A DNA stretch of 64,000 nt from Mycolicibacterium psychrotolerans (GCF_010729305.1 NZ_AP022574.1:434001-498000); one strand, 5' to 3'. Positions 42,333-52,479 are shown, counted from the stretch's first letter. Made by a program: numbers and translations. Notes: a model not told the origin generated them from the letters alone.

Positions 42333-43909
42333 CCGCGACCGCCGCCGGGCGCGCAGAAGATCAGGAAGCAGTTGTTGCCGCCCGACGATCCGCTGCTGCC
42401 GCGCGACGAGTCGGAATCACCGAATCCGCCTGAGCCGCGGCCGTAGTCGCTGTCACCGCGACCGGAGGAGTTCGACCCGCTGCCGGACCCGCTGCCCGAG
42501 CCAGGCCACTGCGGGGTCTGCGGAACTTGGGGCACCTGCGTGACCGGCGGGTTCCACGGAGGAGTCTCCGGCTCTTCAGGCTCGGGCGCCTGCGGCTTAC
42601 TCGGCCACGTCCACGCCGGCTTCGGCTGCGTCCACACCGGCCATTGACGCCGCGGCACCACGATCACCGGCGGCGGCACCACGACCGGGGGCGCGACCAC
42701 AGGAGCGGGTGCAGCGGGGGCGGGAGCCGGTGCCGGTGCCGCAGGCGCGGGGGCCGGCGCTGCGGGCGCCGGGGCGGGGGCCTGCTCGACGTACACGGTG
42801 CGCGGCGCCTGCTGCGGTGTCTGCTGCACCGCGACGGGCACGGGCGGTTTGATGGTCTCCGCCGACGGCGCCGGAGGGGGCGGCACCTGCGCGGCCTGCT
42901 CGATCGGCTTCGGGGCGGGCGCCTGGCTGCTCGGCGCGATCACGGCCTGGGCGGGGCTCGGCCGGGAGTCCACCGTCGGCCGGATGCTGACCGCGAGCGA
43001 AAGGACGAGTGCCACAACGCCGATCACGAACACCGAGGTCAGTGCACTACCGACGAGCAGGAAGGGCTTGCGTCCCTCCTCGATCTCGCGCATCTCCGTC
43101 GGTGCGAACTCGTCGACGACCTCGTCGGCTTCGACCGCTGCCAGCTGGGTGTCCGCGCCGGCGAGGCCAGCGTAGAGAGAGCCCGCGGTGGCGCCGTCCG
43201 GATCCTGCGAGTACGCCAGGCCGACGGTGGTGGCCTCGAAGGCGGGAGCGGCGGCGGAGGCGAGGGCCGCGCCGCGCGCCAGCGCCAGTTCGGCGTCGTC
43301 GGGCGCGTTGACCGGCAGGGCGACGAGATGCTCGAGGTGGGCCTTGACCGAGCTGACGTCGACCCCGGAGCCGACGACGAACAGGCCCTGCGGGGGTGCG
43401 TCCTGGGCGGCGACCGCGGCGGCCATCTCGGTGAGCACCGCCATCGCGTCGGCGCTGTGCAGCGTGCGGCTGAGCACCTTGACCACCGAGCCGTCGTCGG
43501 TGCGGACCACCGACAGCGTCGCGGTGTCGCGGTCGACGAACAGAAGCGCGGTGGTGTCGTACCCGACCGCGCGCCCGACTGCCTGCGCCAGCGACGCGGC
43601 GGCGTGGCTTTCGGCCACGAGCATGACGTCGTCGATGCCGTGCGCGGTGAGCGCATCCCGGAGCGCCGATGCCTCGGTGTGGTCGCTCCACGTCACACCG
43701 ATAGATTTCAGGTGATGCCCGCCGGTCTCCGCGCTCTCCTTGGTGCCCTGGATCGCGGCGACGACCTGCTCGGCGACGTTTGCCGAACCGTCGACGGACG
43801 CGACGTTGAAGACGTCGTGGTCGACGGTGACACCGTCCGCGTTTTCGCCTTCGACCAGCACCATGCGGACCGTCGTAGGTGTCATCGACACACCCAGTAC
43901 GATGTCCAC
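42329..43909 (-). CDS. Hsp70-like (DUF7159-type) membrane protein with Pro-rich tail (C)
   Basis: 526 residues from GTG 43909 (VDIVLGVSMTPTTVRMVLVEG). A degenerate actin-like fold is seen (LLFVDRDTATLSVVRTDDGS; LFVVGSGVDVSSVKAHLEHL), without the Gly-rich phosphate loops seen in the two ini-linked proteins. One span is near 281-303 (FLLVGSALTSVFVIGVVALVLSLAV). The external part is Pro/Ala-rich and then Gly/Ser-rich (GSGSGSGSNSSGRGDSDYGRG), ending NNCFLIFCAPGGGRG with two Cys. It is a third protein of the same plan in this window. GGAGGGG lies very close to the GTG, so ATG 43885 is an alternative start. Function unknown. Confidence 0.75.
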   Translation of the reverse strand: MDIVLGVSMTPTTVRMVLVEGENADGVTVDHDVFNVASVDGSANVAEQVVAAIQGTKESAETGGHHLKSIGVTWSDHTEASALRDALTAHGIDDVMLVAESHAAASLAQAVGRAVGYDTTALLFVDRDTATLSVVRTDDGSVVKVLSRTLHSADAMAVLTEMAAAVAAQDAPPQGLFVVGSGVDVSSVKAHLEHLVALPVNAPDDAELALARGAALASAAAPAFEATTVGLAYSQDPDGATAGSLYAGLAGADTQLAAVEADEVVDEFAPTEMREIEEGRKPFLLVGSALTSVFVIGVVALVLSLAVSIRPTVDSRPSPAQAVIAPSSQAPAPKPIEQAAQVPPPPAPSAETIKPPVPVAVQQTPQQAPRTVYVEQAPAPAPAAPAPAPAAPAPAPAPAAPAPVVAPPVVVPPPVIVVPRRQWPVWTQPKPAWTWPSKPQAPEPEEPETPPWNPPVTQVPQVPQTPQWPGSGSGSGSGSNSSGRGDSDYGRGSGGFGDSDSSRGSSGSSGGNNCFLIFCAPGGGRG

Positions 43910-44077
43910 TCCACCCCTCCAAAAGTTTGCTGCAGCCTGGTGGTCGTCCCTGCTCACCTGCGCGCTGCGAGCCGACAACTAGTACTTCATCGGCACGAAC
44001 AGCCAGTGCGTTACATCGGTCGCTGTTAGCTGAACGCGGTCGCGGCAGGGCTGGTCGCACCAATACTTATGACATTA

Positions 44078-44091
44078 CTAGCCATGGCTAG
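44078..44091. promoter_or_regulatory. Perfect 14-bp palindrome CTAGCCATGGCTAG
   Basis: The palindrome lies 25 bases beyond the dcd stop and ~170 bases upstream of the Hsp70-like/Pro-rich gene at 43909. It has no loop, so it is more like a protein-binding site than a terminator. No T-run follows. Role unknown. Confidence 0.4.
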
Positions 44092-44115
44092 GCGGCGGCT
44101 GTGTCGATTCCCAGA

Positions 44116-44688
44116 TCAGCTGGATTGGAGGAAGTTCTGATAGGACCGCGACGGCGTGGGACCGCGCTGGCCCTGGTACTTGGAGCCCGCCTTGTCGCTC
44201 CCGTAGGGGTGCTCGGCCGGGCTGGTCAGGCGCAGCAGGCACAGCTGTCCGATCTTCATGCCAGGCCACAGCGTGATCGGCAGGTTCGCGACGTTGGACA
44301 GTTCGAGGGTGATGTGACCGGTGAATCCCGGGTCGATGAACCCGGCCGTCGAGTGGGTGAGCAGGCCGAGGCGGCCGAGGGAGGACTTGCCTTCGAGCCG
44401 GCCGGCCAGGTCGTCGGGCAGCGAGCAGCGTTCCAGCGTCGCCCCCAGAACGAACTCGCCCGGGTGCAGGACGAAGGGCTCCCCCTCCTTGGGCTCGACC
44501 AGCGTGGTGAGGTCGTCCTGGCGCTGCGCGGGGTCGATGTGGGTGTAGCGGGTGTTGTTGAACACCCGGAACAGGGTGTCGAGGCGGACGTCGACGCTGG
44601 ACGGCTGAATCAGACCGTCGTCGAACGGGTCGATGCCGAGCCGGCCGGCGTCGATCTCGGCCCGAATGTCGCGGTCGGAGAGCAGCAC
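44116..44688 (-). CDS. dcd: dCTP deaminase (dUMP-forming type)
   Basis: 190 residues. Motifs are [22 protein letters not shown], the active-site segment [23 protein letters not shown] with the catalytic Glu in RLEGKSS, and a C-terminal [19 protein letters not shown] lid. Mycobacterial Dcd is a trimeric bifunctional enzyme that converts dCTP to dUMP, feeding thymidylate synthesis. It is the counterpart of Rv0321. The IS30-family element begins 74 bases upstream of its start, and it may disturb the original promoter. Confidence 0.95.
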   Translation of the reverse strand: MLLSDRDIRAEIDAGRLGIDPFDDGLIQPSSVDVRLDTLFRVFNNTRYTHIDPAQRQDDLTTLVEPKEGEPFVLHPGEFVLGATLERCSLPDDLAGRLEGKSSLGRLGLLTHSTAGFIDPGFTGHITLELSNVANLPITLWPGMKIGQLCLLRLTSPAEHPYGSDKAGSKYQGQRGPTPSRSYQNFLQSS

Positions 44689-44761
44689 GGGACGAGCGTA
44701 ACGGCGGCGTCGGGCTCAGGGCGTCCGACCTCGCTCCGACTGTGCGCTCAGGGTGGCCCGC

Positions 44762-46202
44762 GGGCCTTGAATTCAGGCGGTCGCTGCAGCGAATGTGGAC
44801 GGGTCTGAGAGTAGTCGGTCGAGTTCTTCGGCGGGGGTCCGCCAGCCGAGGCGTTTGCGGGGTCGCGCGTTGAGTTCGGCGGCGACCTGGTCAAGCCATC
44901 CGGGCCCGTAAAACGACAGGTCAGTGCCTTTGGGGAAGTACTGGCGCAGCAGTCCGTTGGTGTTCTCATTGGTGCCGCGCTGCCAGGGGCTGTGCGGGTC
45001 ACAGAAGTAGATCGGTAGTCCGGTGGCTTCGGTGATCTTGGTGTGTAGCGCCATTTCGCTGCCTTGATCCCAGGTCAACGAGCGGCGCAGGATCTCGGGA
45101 ATGTCGGGAATCTTGACCGCCATCGCCTCGGCCAGGGTGGCCGCGGTGCGGTCATCGGGCAGGTGCAGCAGCACCACGAAGCCGGTGGTGCGCTCGACCA
45201 GGGTGCCGATCGCCGAGCCTGAGGCGGTACTGCCCAGGATCAGGTCCCCCTCCCAGTGGCCCGGGATCGCGCGGTCGGCGGCCTCAGCGGGCCGCTCGCT
45301 GATGTTGATCATGTCGCGGATCTTGCCTCGGCCGTCAGCGGTGTTGCGGCCGTGTGGTTTCGTCGCACCCGACCGGTGCGCAGCGCGGTCTTGACCAGCC
45401 GGGCCAACTCGCCGCGGGGTTGGACGTAGAGGGCTTGGTAGATCGTTTCGTGTGACACCCACATCTCCGGATCGTCGGGGAAGTCCTGGCGCAGCCGGCC
45501 CGCGATCTGCTCGGGGCTGTGCTTGTGCTCCAAGCCTTGCAGAACCTCTGCCAATAACGCAGGCCGCGACTCCAGCCGCCGTGGTTTGGGTCGTGTGCGT
45601 TTCTGCTCGGCGACGTCCTGGCCGACCCGGGCCCGATACCCCGAGCCGGTCGCCCGCGGACGAGCTCGCGACCGATCGTGTCGCGATGACGCTGCAGCAG
45701 CCCGGCCGCCCGTTCGGGGGTGTAACCGGTCTCGAGCAACTCCTCGAGCCGGCAGCGTTCGGTGAACGCCAACGGCGCGCGCGGGCGCTGCGATCGGTCG
45801 GGTTCGACCACGGCAAGCACGGGGGTTCTGGGCACGTACCCAGCCTGTTTGACCCAGCGCAGCGCGGCGTTCTCCGACACGCCGGCCAGCAGGGCCGCCT
45901 CAGTTGTCGATCCCCCGGAATGCATCGCCGCCCAGAACACCGCGCGCGCCGCCGCCGAATACCGCAGCCCGTGATGCCGGTTATCGGCAGCGATCCCGGC
46001 GGCACCGGCCCACTGACAGCCCGTCTGATGGGACACCCCGGCCACCGTCGCCGCCGCCGACTGCGACAACCCCGACCTCAACGCCTCCAGAAACACCTCG
46101 CGTGCCGGCCCGGGCACCTCTTTGCTGCCCTGCTTGCGAAACCCCATCGAACAACACCCCTTACGAATCAGGTGCTGCAACGACCGATTGAGTCTGAGGG
46201 CC
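44762..46202 (-). mobile_element. IS30-family insertion sequence (degenerate)
   Basis: A ~1.44 kb element. Terminal inverted repeats can be seen: GGGCCTTGAATTCAGGCGGT... (44762-44790) and, read inward on the minus strand, GGCCCTCAGACTCAATCGGT... (46202-46174). They agree at about 20 of 29 positions, and share CGGTCG-TGCAGC. It carries one transposase gene with two frameshifts. It sits between dcd and tRNA-Gly. A target duplication of two or three bases cannot be recognised. Confidence 0.8.
44773..46147 (-). pseudogene. IS30-family transposase, two frameshifts
   Basis: The protein is spread over three minus-strand frames. Frame one, from ATG 46147, covers MGFRKQGSKEVPG to GYTPERAAGLLQRHRDTIGREL (DNA-binding part). 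Near 45,645 the frame changes to GYRARVGQDVAEQKRT...SPEQIAGRLRQDFP...SHETIYQALY. Near 45,362 it changes again to GKIRDMINISERP, then GHWEGDLILGS, LTWDQGSEM and FCDPHSPWQRGTNENTNGLLRQYFP, which carry the DDE catalytic residues. All domains are present, so the breaks are single-base indels rather than deletions. The enzyme is not expected to be made unless by programmed frameshifting, for which there is no slippery heptamer evidence here. Confidence 0.88.
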
Positions 46203-46267
46203 GGATCTCCGCCCTGGACGCACACTCGGCGGCGGGTCGGCACGTGTTAGCCTTCTCGTTCGAACAG

Positions 46268-46341
46268 GCCGATGTAGTTCAATGGCAGAACATCAGCTTC
46301 CCAAGCTGAATACGCGGGTTCGATTCCCGTCATCGGCTCCA
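46268..46341 (+). tRNA. tRNA-Gly(CCC)
   Basis: The cloverleaf is complete: acceptor GCCGATG/CATCGGC (perfect seven pairs), D-arm GTTCAATGGCAGAAC, anticodon arm TCAGC-TTCCCAA-GCTGA with CCC at the anticodon, T-arm GCGGGTTCGATTCCCGT, and an encoded TCCA 3' end. A TAGCCT -10-like hexamer lies at 46248-46253. It is the only complete tRNA in the window and marks the left edge of the accessory region. Confidence 0.97.
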
Positions 46342-46768
46342 CGTGTGCCTCCCGCTTCGGGTCCAGTACCGCCGCCTGGCCGACGCTGTGGCCGTGTTCC
46401 GGATCGCCGAGCGTCACCGCCGCCCGACCAGGCCACGCGACGAGCGCACCGCGATGCCCACGCGCATCGGGGGGCATCGAGCCCCATACCAAGTTTCCGG
46501 ATACCGCGATCGCTGCACATCGACGCTATGTCACGTTCGGGCCGCATTGGCGCACACCGCCTAATTCGCCGCGCCATACACCTTCTGGTCGGTCGTCATG
46601 TTGTTTCAGCACAGCGTCATACAGGCGGCGCCCACCGCGGTCAGTTTCACGGCGTTGGCGAAAAGGGTGGAGCCAGTCAGGCCAGACATCCTGTCATCTG
46701 CGAGTTCGTATGCGTGTCGGCGCAGATGCGCACGAGCGAACGGCAGCGATTCCGCAAGCAGGTCCAGA
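46342..46768. other. Intergenic stretch after tRNA-Gly, no gene recognised
   Basis: 427 bases between the tRNA and the convergent fusion gene. The open frames in it are antisense or low in protein-like content, with no domain or ribosome-binding site. No integrase, attachment-site repeat of the tRNA 3' end or transposase fragment is seen. Confidence 0.5.
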
Positions 46769-48895
46769 TCACCGGATGAGCGCTTTGGCAGGCTGTGTGA
46801 CGCCCCGGGACAACAACACAGTCCGGTCGGACTCAGGATGCCAGTCGAGCGCGGCCTCGGTAAGTGAACAGTCGAACGGCGAGGCGAAGCTACGACCGCT
46901 GGAATCCGCCCACCTCGGAAACGACTCCTTCCTGCCAATTGCCTTCTTCACCAACCACTTCGCCACCTGTGACGCGTACAGCGATCGGAGTGATTGCGGT
47001 TTCCGGAGAATCGGCGTTGCGGACGCCCGCGCGACTTCATCCAGATACTCCTCGGCTGTGATGCACGCGGGGCTCGACAGGTTGAAGCAGCGTCCCTCGA
47101 TCCCTGGTTGATCGAGGGACTTGGCGAAGCCGTCGGCAACGTCATCGACGAGCACAATGGGGAGTTTGTTGCGCCCACTGCCCCAATGGAGTGCCACGTT
47201 CGGATGCGGCCACGAGGCAATCCCAGCGTGGGAAGGATCTTGACCGACACCAAGCACAATGGCCGGTCGGATGATGACGGCGGGGAACCCGGCTAAGCGG
47301 TGGCGTTCGAGCAGATACGACTCGATCTCAGCCTTCGCCCGCGCATAGATTGACGACGCGACCACTCCCGGACTTGCCGGCGTTGCCTCGGTTATCGTTC
47401 GCGAAGCATCGCCCGCATCAAAGATCGCAATCGACGACGCATATACGAATCGACCGATGCCCGCGTCCGCACAGAGATCGATGAATCGCTTCGTCGGTTC
47501 CACCTCATGGCGAAGCGTGGCCTCCCACGTGTCGTGGAGGGATTTAGCCAGGTGATACACGACATCGACATCAGCTAGGTACCGCTGCAGCTCGTCTGGC
47601 CGTTCTAGATCCCCATCGACCACATCGACGCTGGGAAGGTCTGCAAACCGCGATTGTGCCGCCCCTGGGCGGCGGGCGACGACCCGGGTGTACACACCCT
47701 TTGCTGCGAGACGACGTACCAAAGCCGTGCCGATGAACCCCGTACCGCCGATCACCAATGCGCGCGGTTGTGTCGGATCGGGTGCCGGACCTGCGACCTG
47801 TACCTGGCTGGCCTCCGTCGGTTGCGGGGTCTCGGGAAGCCGGGCAGCTTCCGCAATGTCCTCGCCCAAACGGACGACGCGCAATGCCAAATCAGAACCG
47901 AGGCGCCGGTCGAGCGCTCGCGCCTGCCCCCGGTCGGCGGCGAACTGGGCGACCGCCCGTTCAATGCTCCGCTCGTAGGGAGGGCCGAACTTCTTCGAAC
48001 CGAACTTTCCGACCACGGAGTCGACCATCGTGCCGACCGCTCCCCGAGCGTACGCACTCGCCGAGTGAAGGCCTTGCTCGGCGAGTTCGACGTAATCCGC
48101 CGCGAACGATTGAGAATTCAATATGACGGTGTTGTGGACGAAGTCGACCACCACTGAACCCGTGGACCCGCGGACGTGGACGAGAAACTCGCTGTACGCC
48201 TCTTCGAGGGAGAGATCGAACCGCACCGAAACGTCCCCGGATTTGCCCAGAATGTCCCATTGCCGGAAGAAGCGCACGCCGTTGGGCAGATCCTGTGGCC
48301 GTGATGGCGTTACGTGCGCGACGTCGACCGACGGCACGAGGTCGAGCGCACTCGCGAACAGGTGGGGGGCGACTTCGAAGAGAATGTTGCGCGACGCGCG
48401 CATCGCCCAGGGCTGTGTGTTGTTGGCACGCAGTGGCGGGTACGGCTGTCGCCACCACACATCGATCGAGCGCAGGGCGCCGATCGCGCCGACGTCGACA
48501 GCCGATTTGAGCTTTTCCCAGACCGGGTAGAAGAGGAAGTTGTGACCTGTTCCCAGCAAAGCGCCGCTCTCATCGGCCTGTGAGACGAGGCTCCGTGCGT
48601 CCGACGAGAGGTCGCACATCGGCTTCTCGATCAGAACGTCGATGCCGGCCGCCAGGAGCGGCCGGGCCACGACGAAGTGGACGTTGGGCGGGGTGAGCAC
48701 GTGTGCCACGTCAGGCTTGAGTGCCACCAAATCGTCAAGGTCGTTGACGACCGCCACGACGCCTGGACGCGACGCGAACGCTTCGGCCACAGCCGGGTTC
48801 ACGTCGCACCCGATTATCTCGTCGGCGCCGGCCTTGCGGACCGCTTCATAGTGATGCTCAGCGATGTAACCCAGACCGACGAGCGCGACACGCAT
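46769..48895 (-). CDS. Gfo/Idh/MocA dehydrogenase fused to NAD-dependent epimerase/dehydratase
   Basis: 708 residues. Residues ~1-355 are a Gfo/Idh/MocA-type sugar dehydrogenase (MRVALVGLGYIAEHHYEAV; VLIEKPMCDLSSDA, with the EKP motif). After a Pro/Thr linker (~356-380) residues ~381-708 form an extended SDR (ALVIGGTGFIGTALVRRLAAKG; VVYHLAKSLHDTW; YASSIAIFDAG; IYARAKAEIESYLLERH with the YxxxK). The two probably act in order on a nucleotide sugar, for example 3-keto formation followed by epimerisation or reduction. It is followed upstream by a flippase gene and belongs to a surface-glycan locus. Specific sugar unknown. Confidence 0.88.
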   Translation of the reverse strand: MRVALVGLGYIAEHHYEAVRKAGADEIIGCDVNPAVAEAFASRPGVVAVVNDLDDLVALKPDVAHVLTPPNVHFVVARPLLAAGIDVLIEKPMCDLSSDARSLVSQADESGALLGTGHNFLFYPVWEKLKSAVDVGAIGALRSIDVWWRQPYPPLRANNTQPWAMRASRNILFEVAPHLFASALDLVPSVDVAHVTPSRPQDLPNGVRFFRQWDILGKSGDVSVRFDLSLEEAYSEFLVHVRGSTGSVVVDFVHNTVILNSQSFAADYVELAEQGLHSASAYARGAVGTMVDSVVGKFGSKKFGPPYERSIERAVAQFAADRGQARALDRRLGSDLALRVVRLGEDIAEAARLPETPQPTEASQVQVAGPAPDPTQPRALVIGGTGFIGTALVRRLAAKGVYTRVVARRPGAAQSRFADLPSVDVVDGDLERPDELQRYLADVDVVYHLAKSLHDTWEATLRHEVEPTKRFIDLCADAGIGRFVYASSIAIFDAGDASRTITEATPASPGVVASSIYARAKAEIESYLLERHRLAGFPAVIIRPAIVLGVGQDPSHAGIASWPHPNVALHWGSGRNKLPIVLVDDVADGFAKSLDQPGIEGRCFNLSSPACITAEEYLDEVARASATPILRKPQSLRSLYASQVAKWLVKKAIGRKESFPRWADSSGRSFASPFDCSLTEAALDWHPESDRTVLLSRGVTQPAKALIR

Positions 48896-48978
48896 GTTTG
48901 CCTACGTTAATCGGCAGCCACGCTGTCCGACGGTGAACGGCAGGATCCCGTGGTTGCTGGTCTTCCTGCGCGCGGGTC

Positions 48979-50592
48979 TCAGATCTTCGGTCCCGAGTCC
49001 TCCGGCGGTGTGACCTCCAGTCCCACGGGCTCGTCGGCCGGTGATGACTCGGTACCGCGGCCCCGCACGGATCGGAAGGCAGCCAAGCCCATGTCGAAAA
49101 GGTCTCGAGCGGTCAGCCAGAGCATTACGACGTACGCCACCAACCCCGCCAAGACCGTGATGACGAGTATCGCTATCGAAGGCAGCGAGATCAGCAGCTG
49201 CCCTCCCCCCCATATGACGGCGCCCATGGTCATTGCAGCCGGCATCGGTTTCAGCACCGATTTCAAATTGGCTCGGTAAGAAATGTCGGCCACCCTTCGC
49301 AGGAGCACCGCATTTGCGATGAATGGAGCTGTCTCCACAAGCACCAGCGCCAGCGCCACCATGACGATGCTGTGCCCGGCCGCCCACCACACCGCTGGAA
49401 CCAGTAGGGCCAGCCTTCCGGTTTCGAGGAAAACAATGATGCCTGGTCGCCCGATGGCCTTGAACATGTCGCCGGAATGATGCGTCATGGACATGAACAG
49501 GACGTACAACGACAACACCGCCAGCGCCGGTGCGGCAGCGGCGTATGCGGGCCCGTACATCGTGTCGATCACCGGGGGCGCCGCGGCGGCTAGGGCGATG
49601 CTCATCGGTGCTGTCAATGCCATCGCCACTGTCGTCACCTCTAGGTAGTGCTCATTCAGCAGTTGGCGAGAATGCTGCAGCCGCGACAGCGAACTGACAA
49701 GCACTTCGCTGATGACGATGCACAGGTTCAGTATCAGGAGCTCGGGGAGCCGATACGCGAGCGTGTACAGGCCGAGTTGGATGTCTCCCAGTCGCATTCC
49801 AATGAACAAGTAGTCCGTGTTGAACATCGCGTAAGCCAGCAATGTGACCGCACTGAGTGAAGTTCCGAATCTAATGAGATCTCGGGCTTCGTGCCGGTTG
49901 AACCCGAATTTCACCGGAACGCGGGCAACCAACCAATAAAGCAGCGTAGTGACGACGGTACCCACGAGCTGGCCGTAAACGAGGCTCCACACACCTAGTC
50001 CCGCCGCGGCTAACGCGATGGTCAGCCCAGCTTTGACCATGGCACCCAGAAACTGGGGCCACAGTCGTCGGCGGAATTCGAGGTCGCGACGCAATCGAGC
50101 GTCGGGGAACACACCAAGCGCCGAAATGACCAGTCCAATCGCCAGTACCTGTATCAGCGGCGTCAGGCTCGGTTGGTGCAGCGTCGCGGCGCCCAAGGGT
50201 GCGATGGCCGCGAGGATTGCACCGACGCCTACGCCGGTGATCACCGTCAGCGTCAAACCTGTTGGCGCGAATCGATTCCAGTTACCGGGACGCTGAACCA
50301 GCGCCAGACCAACGCCGAGATCCTTCATGTAGTCAAAGAGGTTGGTAACCAACAATGCCATGGCGAAGACGCCGAAATCGGCGGGCGTCAACAGGCGCGC
50401 GACGATGACCGTCATGATGAGCGTCGAACTCTTGCTCAGCACGAAGACCAGGTAATTCCATACGCTCTGACGCCCGGTGGCGGGGGCCTTGTCCGGCACC
50501 GCCGACGGGATGTCCTCGATGGGATGGGATATGTCGCCGGTTGGCTTCGGATCCTCCGCCTGCGACACGTGCAGATCCCCCCAATCGACCAA
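48979..50592 (-). CDS. Wzx-like oligosaccharide flippase (MATE/MviN/PST superfamily)
   Basis: 537 residues. About 12-14 hydrophobic spans are present, starting with NYLVFVLSKSSTLIMTVIVARLLTP and the superfamily-typical TPADFGVFAMALLVTNLFDYMKDLGVGLALVQR. The length and early motif match polysaccharide biosynthesis flippases that move lipid-linked oligosaccharide units across the membrane. Charged extensions at both ends are cytoplasmic. It is 83 bases before the fusion gene on the same strand. Neighbours (dehydrogenases and a broken glycosyltransferase) support a surface-glycan role. Confidence 0.88.
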   Translation of the reverse strand: MVDWGDLHVSQAEDPKPTGDISHPIEDIPSAVPDKAPATGRQSVWNYLVFVLSKSSTLIMTVIVARLLTPADFGVFAMALLVTNLFDYMKDLGVGLALVQRPGNWNRFAPTGLTLTVITGVGVGAILAAIAPLGAATLHQPSLTPLIQVLAIGLVISALGVFPDARLRRDLEFRRRLWPQFLGAMVKAGLTIALAAAGLGVWSLVYGQLVGTVVTTLLYWLVARVPVKFGFNRHEARDLIRFGTSLSAVTLLAYAMFNTDYLFIGMRLGDIQLGLYTLAYRLPELLILNLCIVISEVLVSSLSRLQHSRQLLNEHYLEVTTVAMALTAPMSIALAAAAPPVIDTMYGPAYAAAAPALAVLSLYVLFMSMTHHSGDMFKAIGRPGIIVFLETGRLALLVPAVWWAAGHSIVMVALALVLVETAPFIANAVLLRRVADISYRANLKSVLKPMPAAMTMGAVIWGGGQLLISLPSIAILVITVLAGLVAYVVMLWLTARDLFDMGLAAFRSVRGRGTESSPADEPVGLEVTPPEDSGPKI

Positions 50593-51203
50593 GAGTCGCC
50601 CCCGATTCCCGTGGTCATTCTAGAGCTCGGAAACACACCTACTCGGCAATTCAACGTCGCCGAGTCCGGGGGTCTACCGCCATTCTCTCAGCGCAGCAGG
50701 CGCGCACGAGCGAATCGCAGCTATTTCTCGAGCCGAGCCCTCGCGTCTCTTGCCGCCTGCGCACCCGAGGTGGTCGAAGGTCCCGTGGCAGGAAAAGTCG
50801 CCGGCGGCCGGCGTTTCGCAAACTACACAGTGGGCATGGGTACCGCAGCCCGGAACCAGGTATTCGTCGGTCGAGACGTTGCCGTCGCACAGGTGGAGGT
50901 GCACCTGCCCGTCACGTATGGACATGCCGTGTCAACCGTGTCGGTTACGTGCCGCCGCGGTGTCCGACAGGCCGAGCGTGTAACGGCATTTACCGTCCAC
51001 CGGGCCATAGGAGGGCGCGAACGCCGGGATACCGGTGCAGGCGACCATCACGTCGCTGGCCGCCTTCCCGTCGTCAGTCCGCGAGCCGTACTGCCATCCG
51101 GCGACCGTCCGGGAGCCTTCAGCCCGCGTCAGACTAGACGCCGTCCCCCATCAATCTATCTGTGGGCGTACCGCGCCCGAACCGTAGGTGCCCGAGTGGT
51201 GTG
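50593..51203 (-). other. No intact gene; open GC3-rich remnant at 50932-51150
   Basis: The 611 bases hold no gene I can name. On the minus strand 50932-51150 is open for ~70 codons (RAEGSRTVAGWQYGSRTDDG ... DGKCRYTLGLSDTAAARNRHG) with mostly G or C in third positions, bounded by stops on both sides and lacking a start. It resembles the end of a coding sequence. The same frame continues past its stop as a Cys/His-rich stretch (GCGTHAHCVVCETP) that may be chance. I regard it as a gene relic of unknown family. Confidence 0.35.
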
Positions 51204-52400
51204 CTAGCTGGCTGTAGGTCGAGTCCAGGGGTATGCGTAGGCCTTCGTTCGTGGCTCCGCTATCGAGCCCGTAATGCATTGGTCGTAGAGCTCGAGATAA
51301 GTCGCGGCCATGACACTCGGAGTGAACCGGCGCTCTGCCGTTGCGCGGCATTGGGCGGGATCAAGCTCGTCGACATCGGGCGATCAACCGAGCCAATGCG
51401 GCTTCGTCGCCGAAGTCGGCGAGTGATCCCGTGCCGGGTTCGATGAGTTCGGGAAGACAACCGCGGCGATAGCCGACGACAGGTGTGCCCAGGGCCAGCG
51501 ATTCGATCACTGCCGTGCCGCCCGGTTCGTCCCAGCACACCGGAAACAGTGTCGCCCGCGCGGTCGCGACAAGATGGTCGCGCTGGTGGCCGGTCACATT
51601 CCCGCTCCACCGCACCCGGTCACCGTCAACGTGCGGGGCAACCGTTTCGCGCCAAATACCTGACATCGGCATATCGATCGGCATTCGGATCGGCGCTGAG
51701 CTGCTCCGGCGTGGTGAAAGGCCCGATTGGTCCGGCCAGCACCAGCTCCCAGCCGAACTGCTGCGCAAGGCGCGCAGCGATGTGCTGGCCCTTTCTCCGG
51801 TTGATTCGCGCGACGAGGACCAGATGGTCATTCTTGGCTGGGGCAAGCCGACGTGTGGCGTGGTGTGCGAGCGGGGTGGCCAGATGGACATGCCCGCGAA
51901 TGTGGTGACGAAGCCCGTCGGGCGCGCGCTGCAGTTGCGCATCGGAGACACCGTTGACGTGAAAGCGATCGTAGTTGCCGAATCGGCGGTAGAAAGCCCG
52001 GTGCTTCGCCAGGTCCCAGTGCAGAGTGTGGAGCACCGCCGGCCGATCGGCTCCCATGGCCGCGAGCATGGTGGGGCCGAGAACCTCCATGTGGTCGTGG
52101 ACCAGGTCGATGTCCGAGCGGTGTCGCAACTCGGCGACGATGCGTTGCAGGTGCGCCGCTGCGCGACACACCGACAACGTCGTTGTACGGCTCGGCGAGG
52201 GGGGCGAACTGCGGCTCGTCGAACACGTGAATCTTCTCGTCGACGTCGATGGCGCTCTGCCCGACGGTGGCAAGGATGACACGAACGCCGCGTCGGCGTA
52301 GCTCCGGAATCAGCGTGGCGATGATGTTCTCGATTCCGCCGTAGCCGTCCGGCGGAACCGTCGGCCACGGTCCGGCATTGATCAACACCGTCGGGGTCAT
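51204..52400 (-). pseudogene. GT4-family glycosyltransferase, three frameshifts
   Basis: From ATG 52400 the protein starts TPTVLINAGPWPTVPPDGYGG, typical of GT4 enzymes. The frame breaks near 52,175 (to HLQRIVAELRHRSDIDLVHDH ... HTLHWDLAKHRAFY ... ARINRRKGQHIAARLAQQFG), near 51,650 (to ETVAPHVDGDRVRWSGNV ... EPGGTAVIESLALGTPVVGY) and near 51,375 (to DVDELDPAQCRATAERRFTP ... AATYLELYDQC). Joined, the parts give a nearly complete enzyme of about 400 residues, with the GT-B EPGG-x4-E donor-binding motif. Each break is explained by a single-base indel. It was probably a glycosyltransferase of the local glycan locus. Confidence 0.88.
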
Positions 52401-52479
52401 GGCCGCTGCTTCTCGAGCGGCCACGCGAAGGCGCCAGGAGCGGCGGTGAGCACGTCGGCAACGGCACGGACATCAGCCA

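Noticed and set aside
45335-45660. Programmed ribosomal frameshifting of the IS transposase
   Set aside because: No A6G-like or other slippery heptamer at either break, and IS30 elements normally use one continuous frame; decay is simpler.
50173-51207. 344-codon plus-strand open frame over the flippase 5' end and the following gap
   Set aside because: Its first half is antisense to the flippase; its second half lacks protein-like character, while the minus strand has GC-rich third positions.
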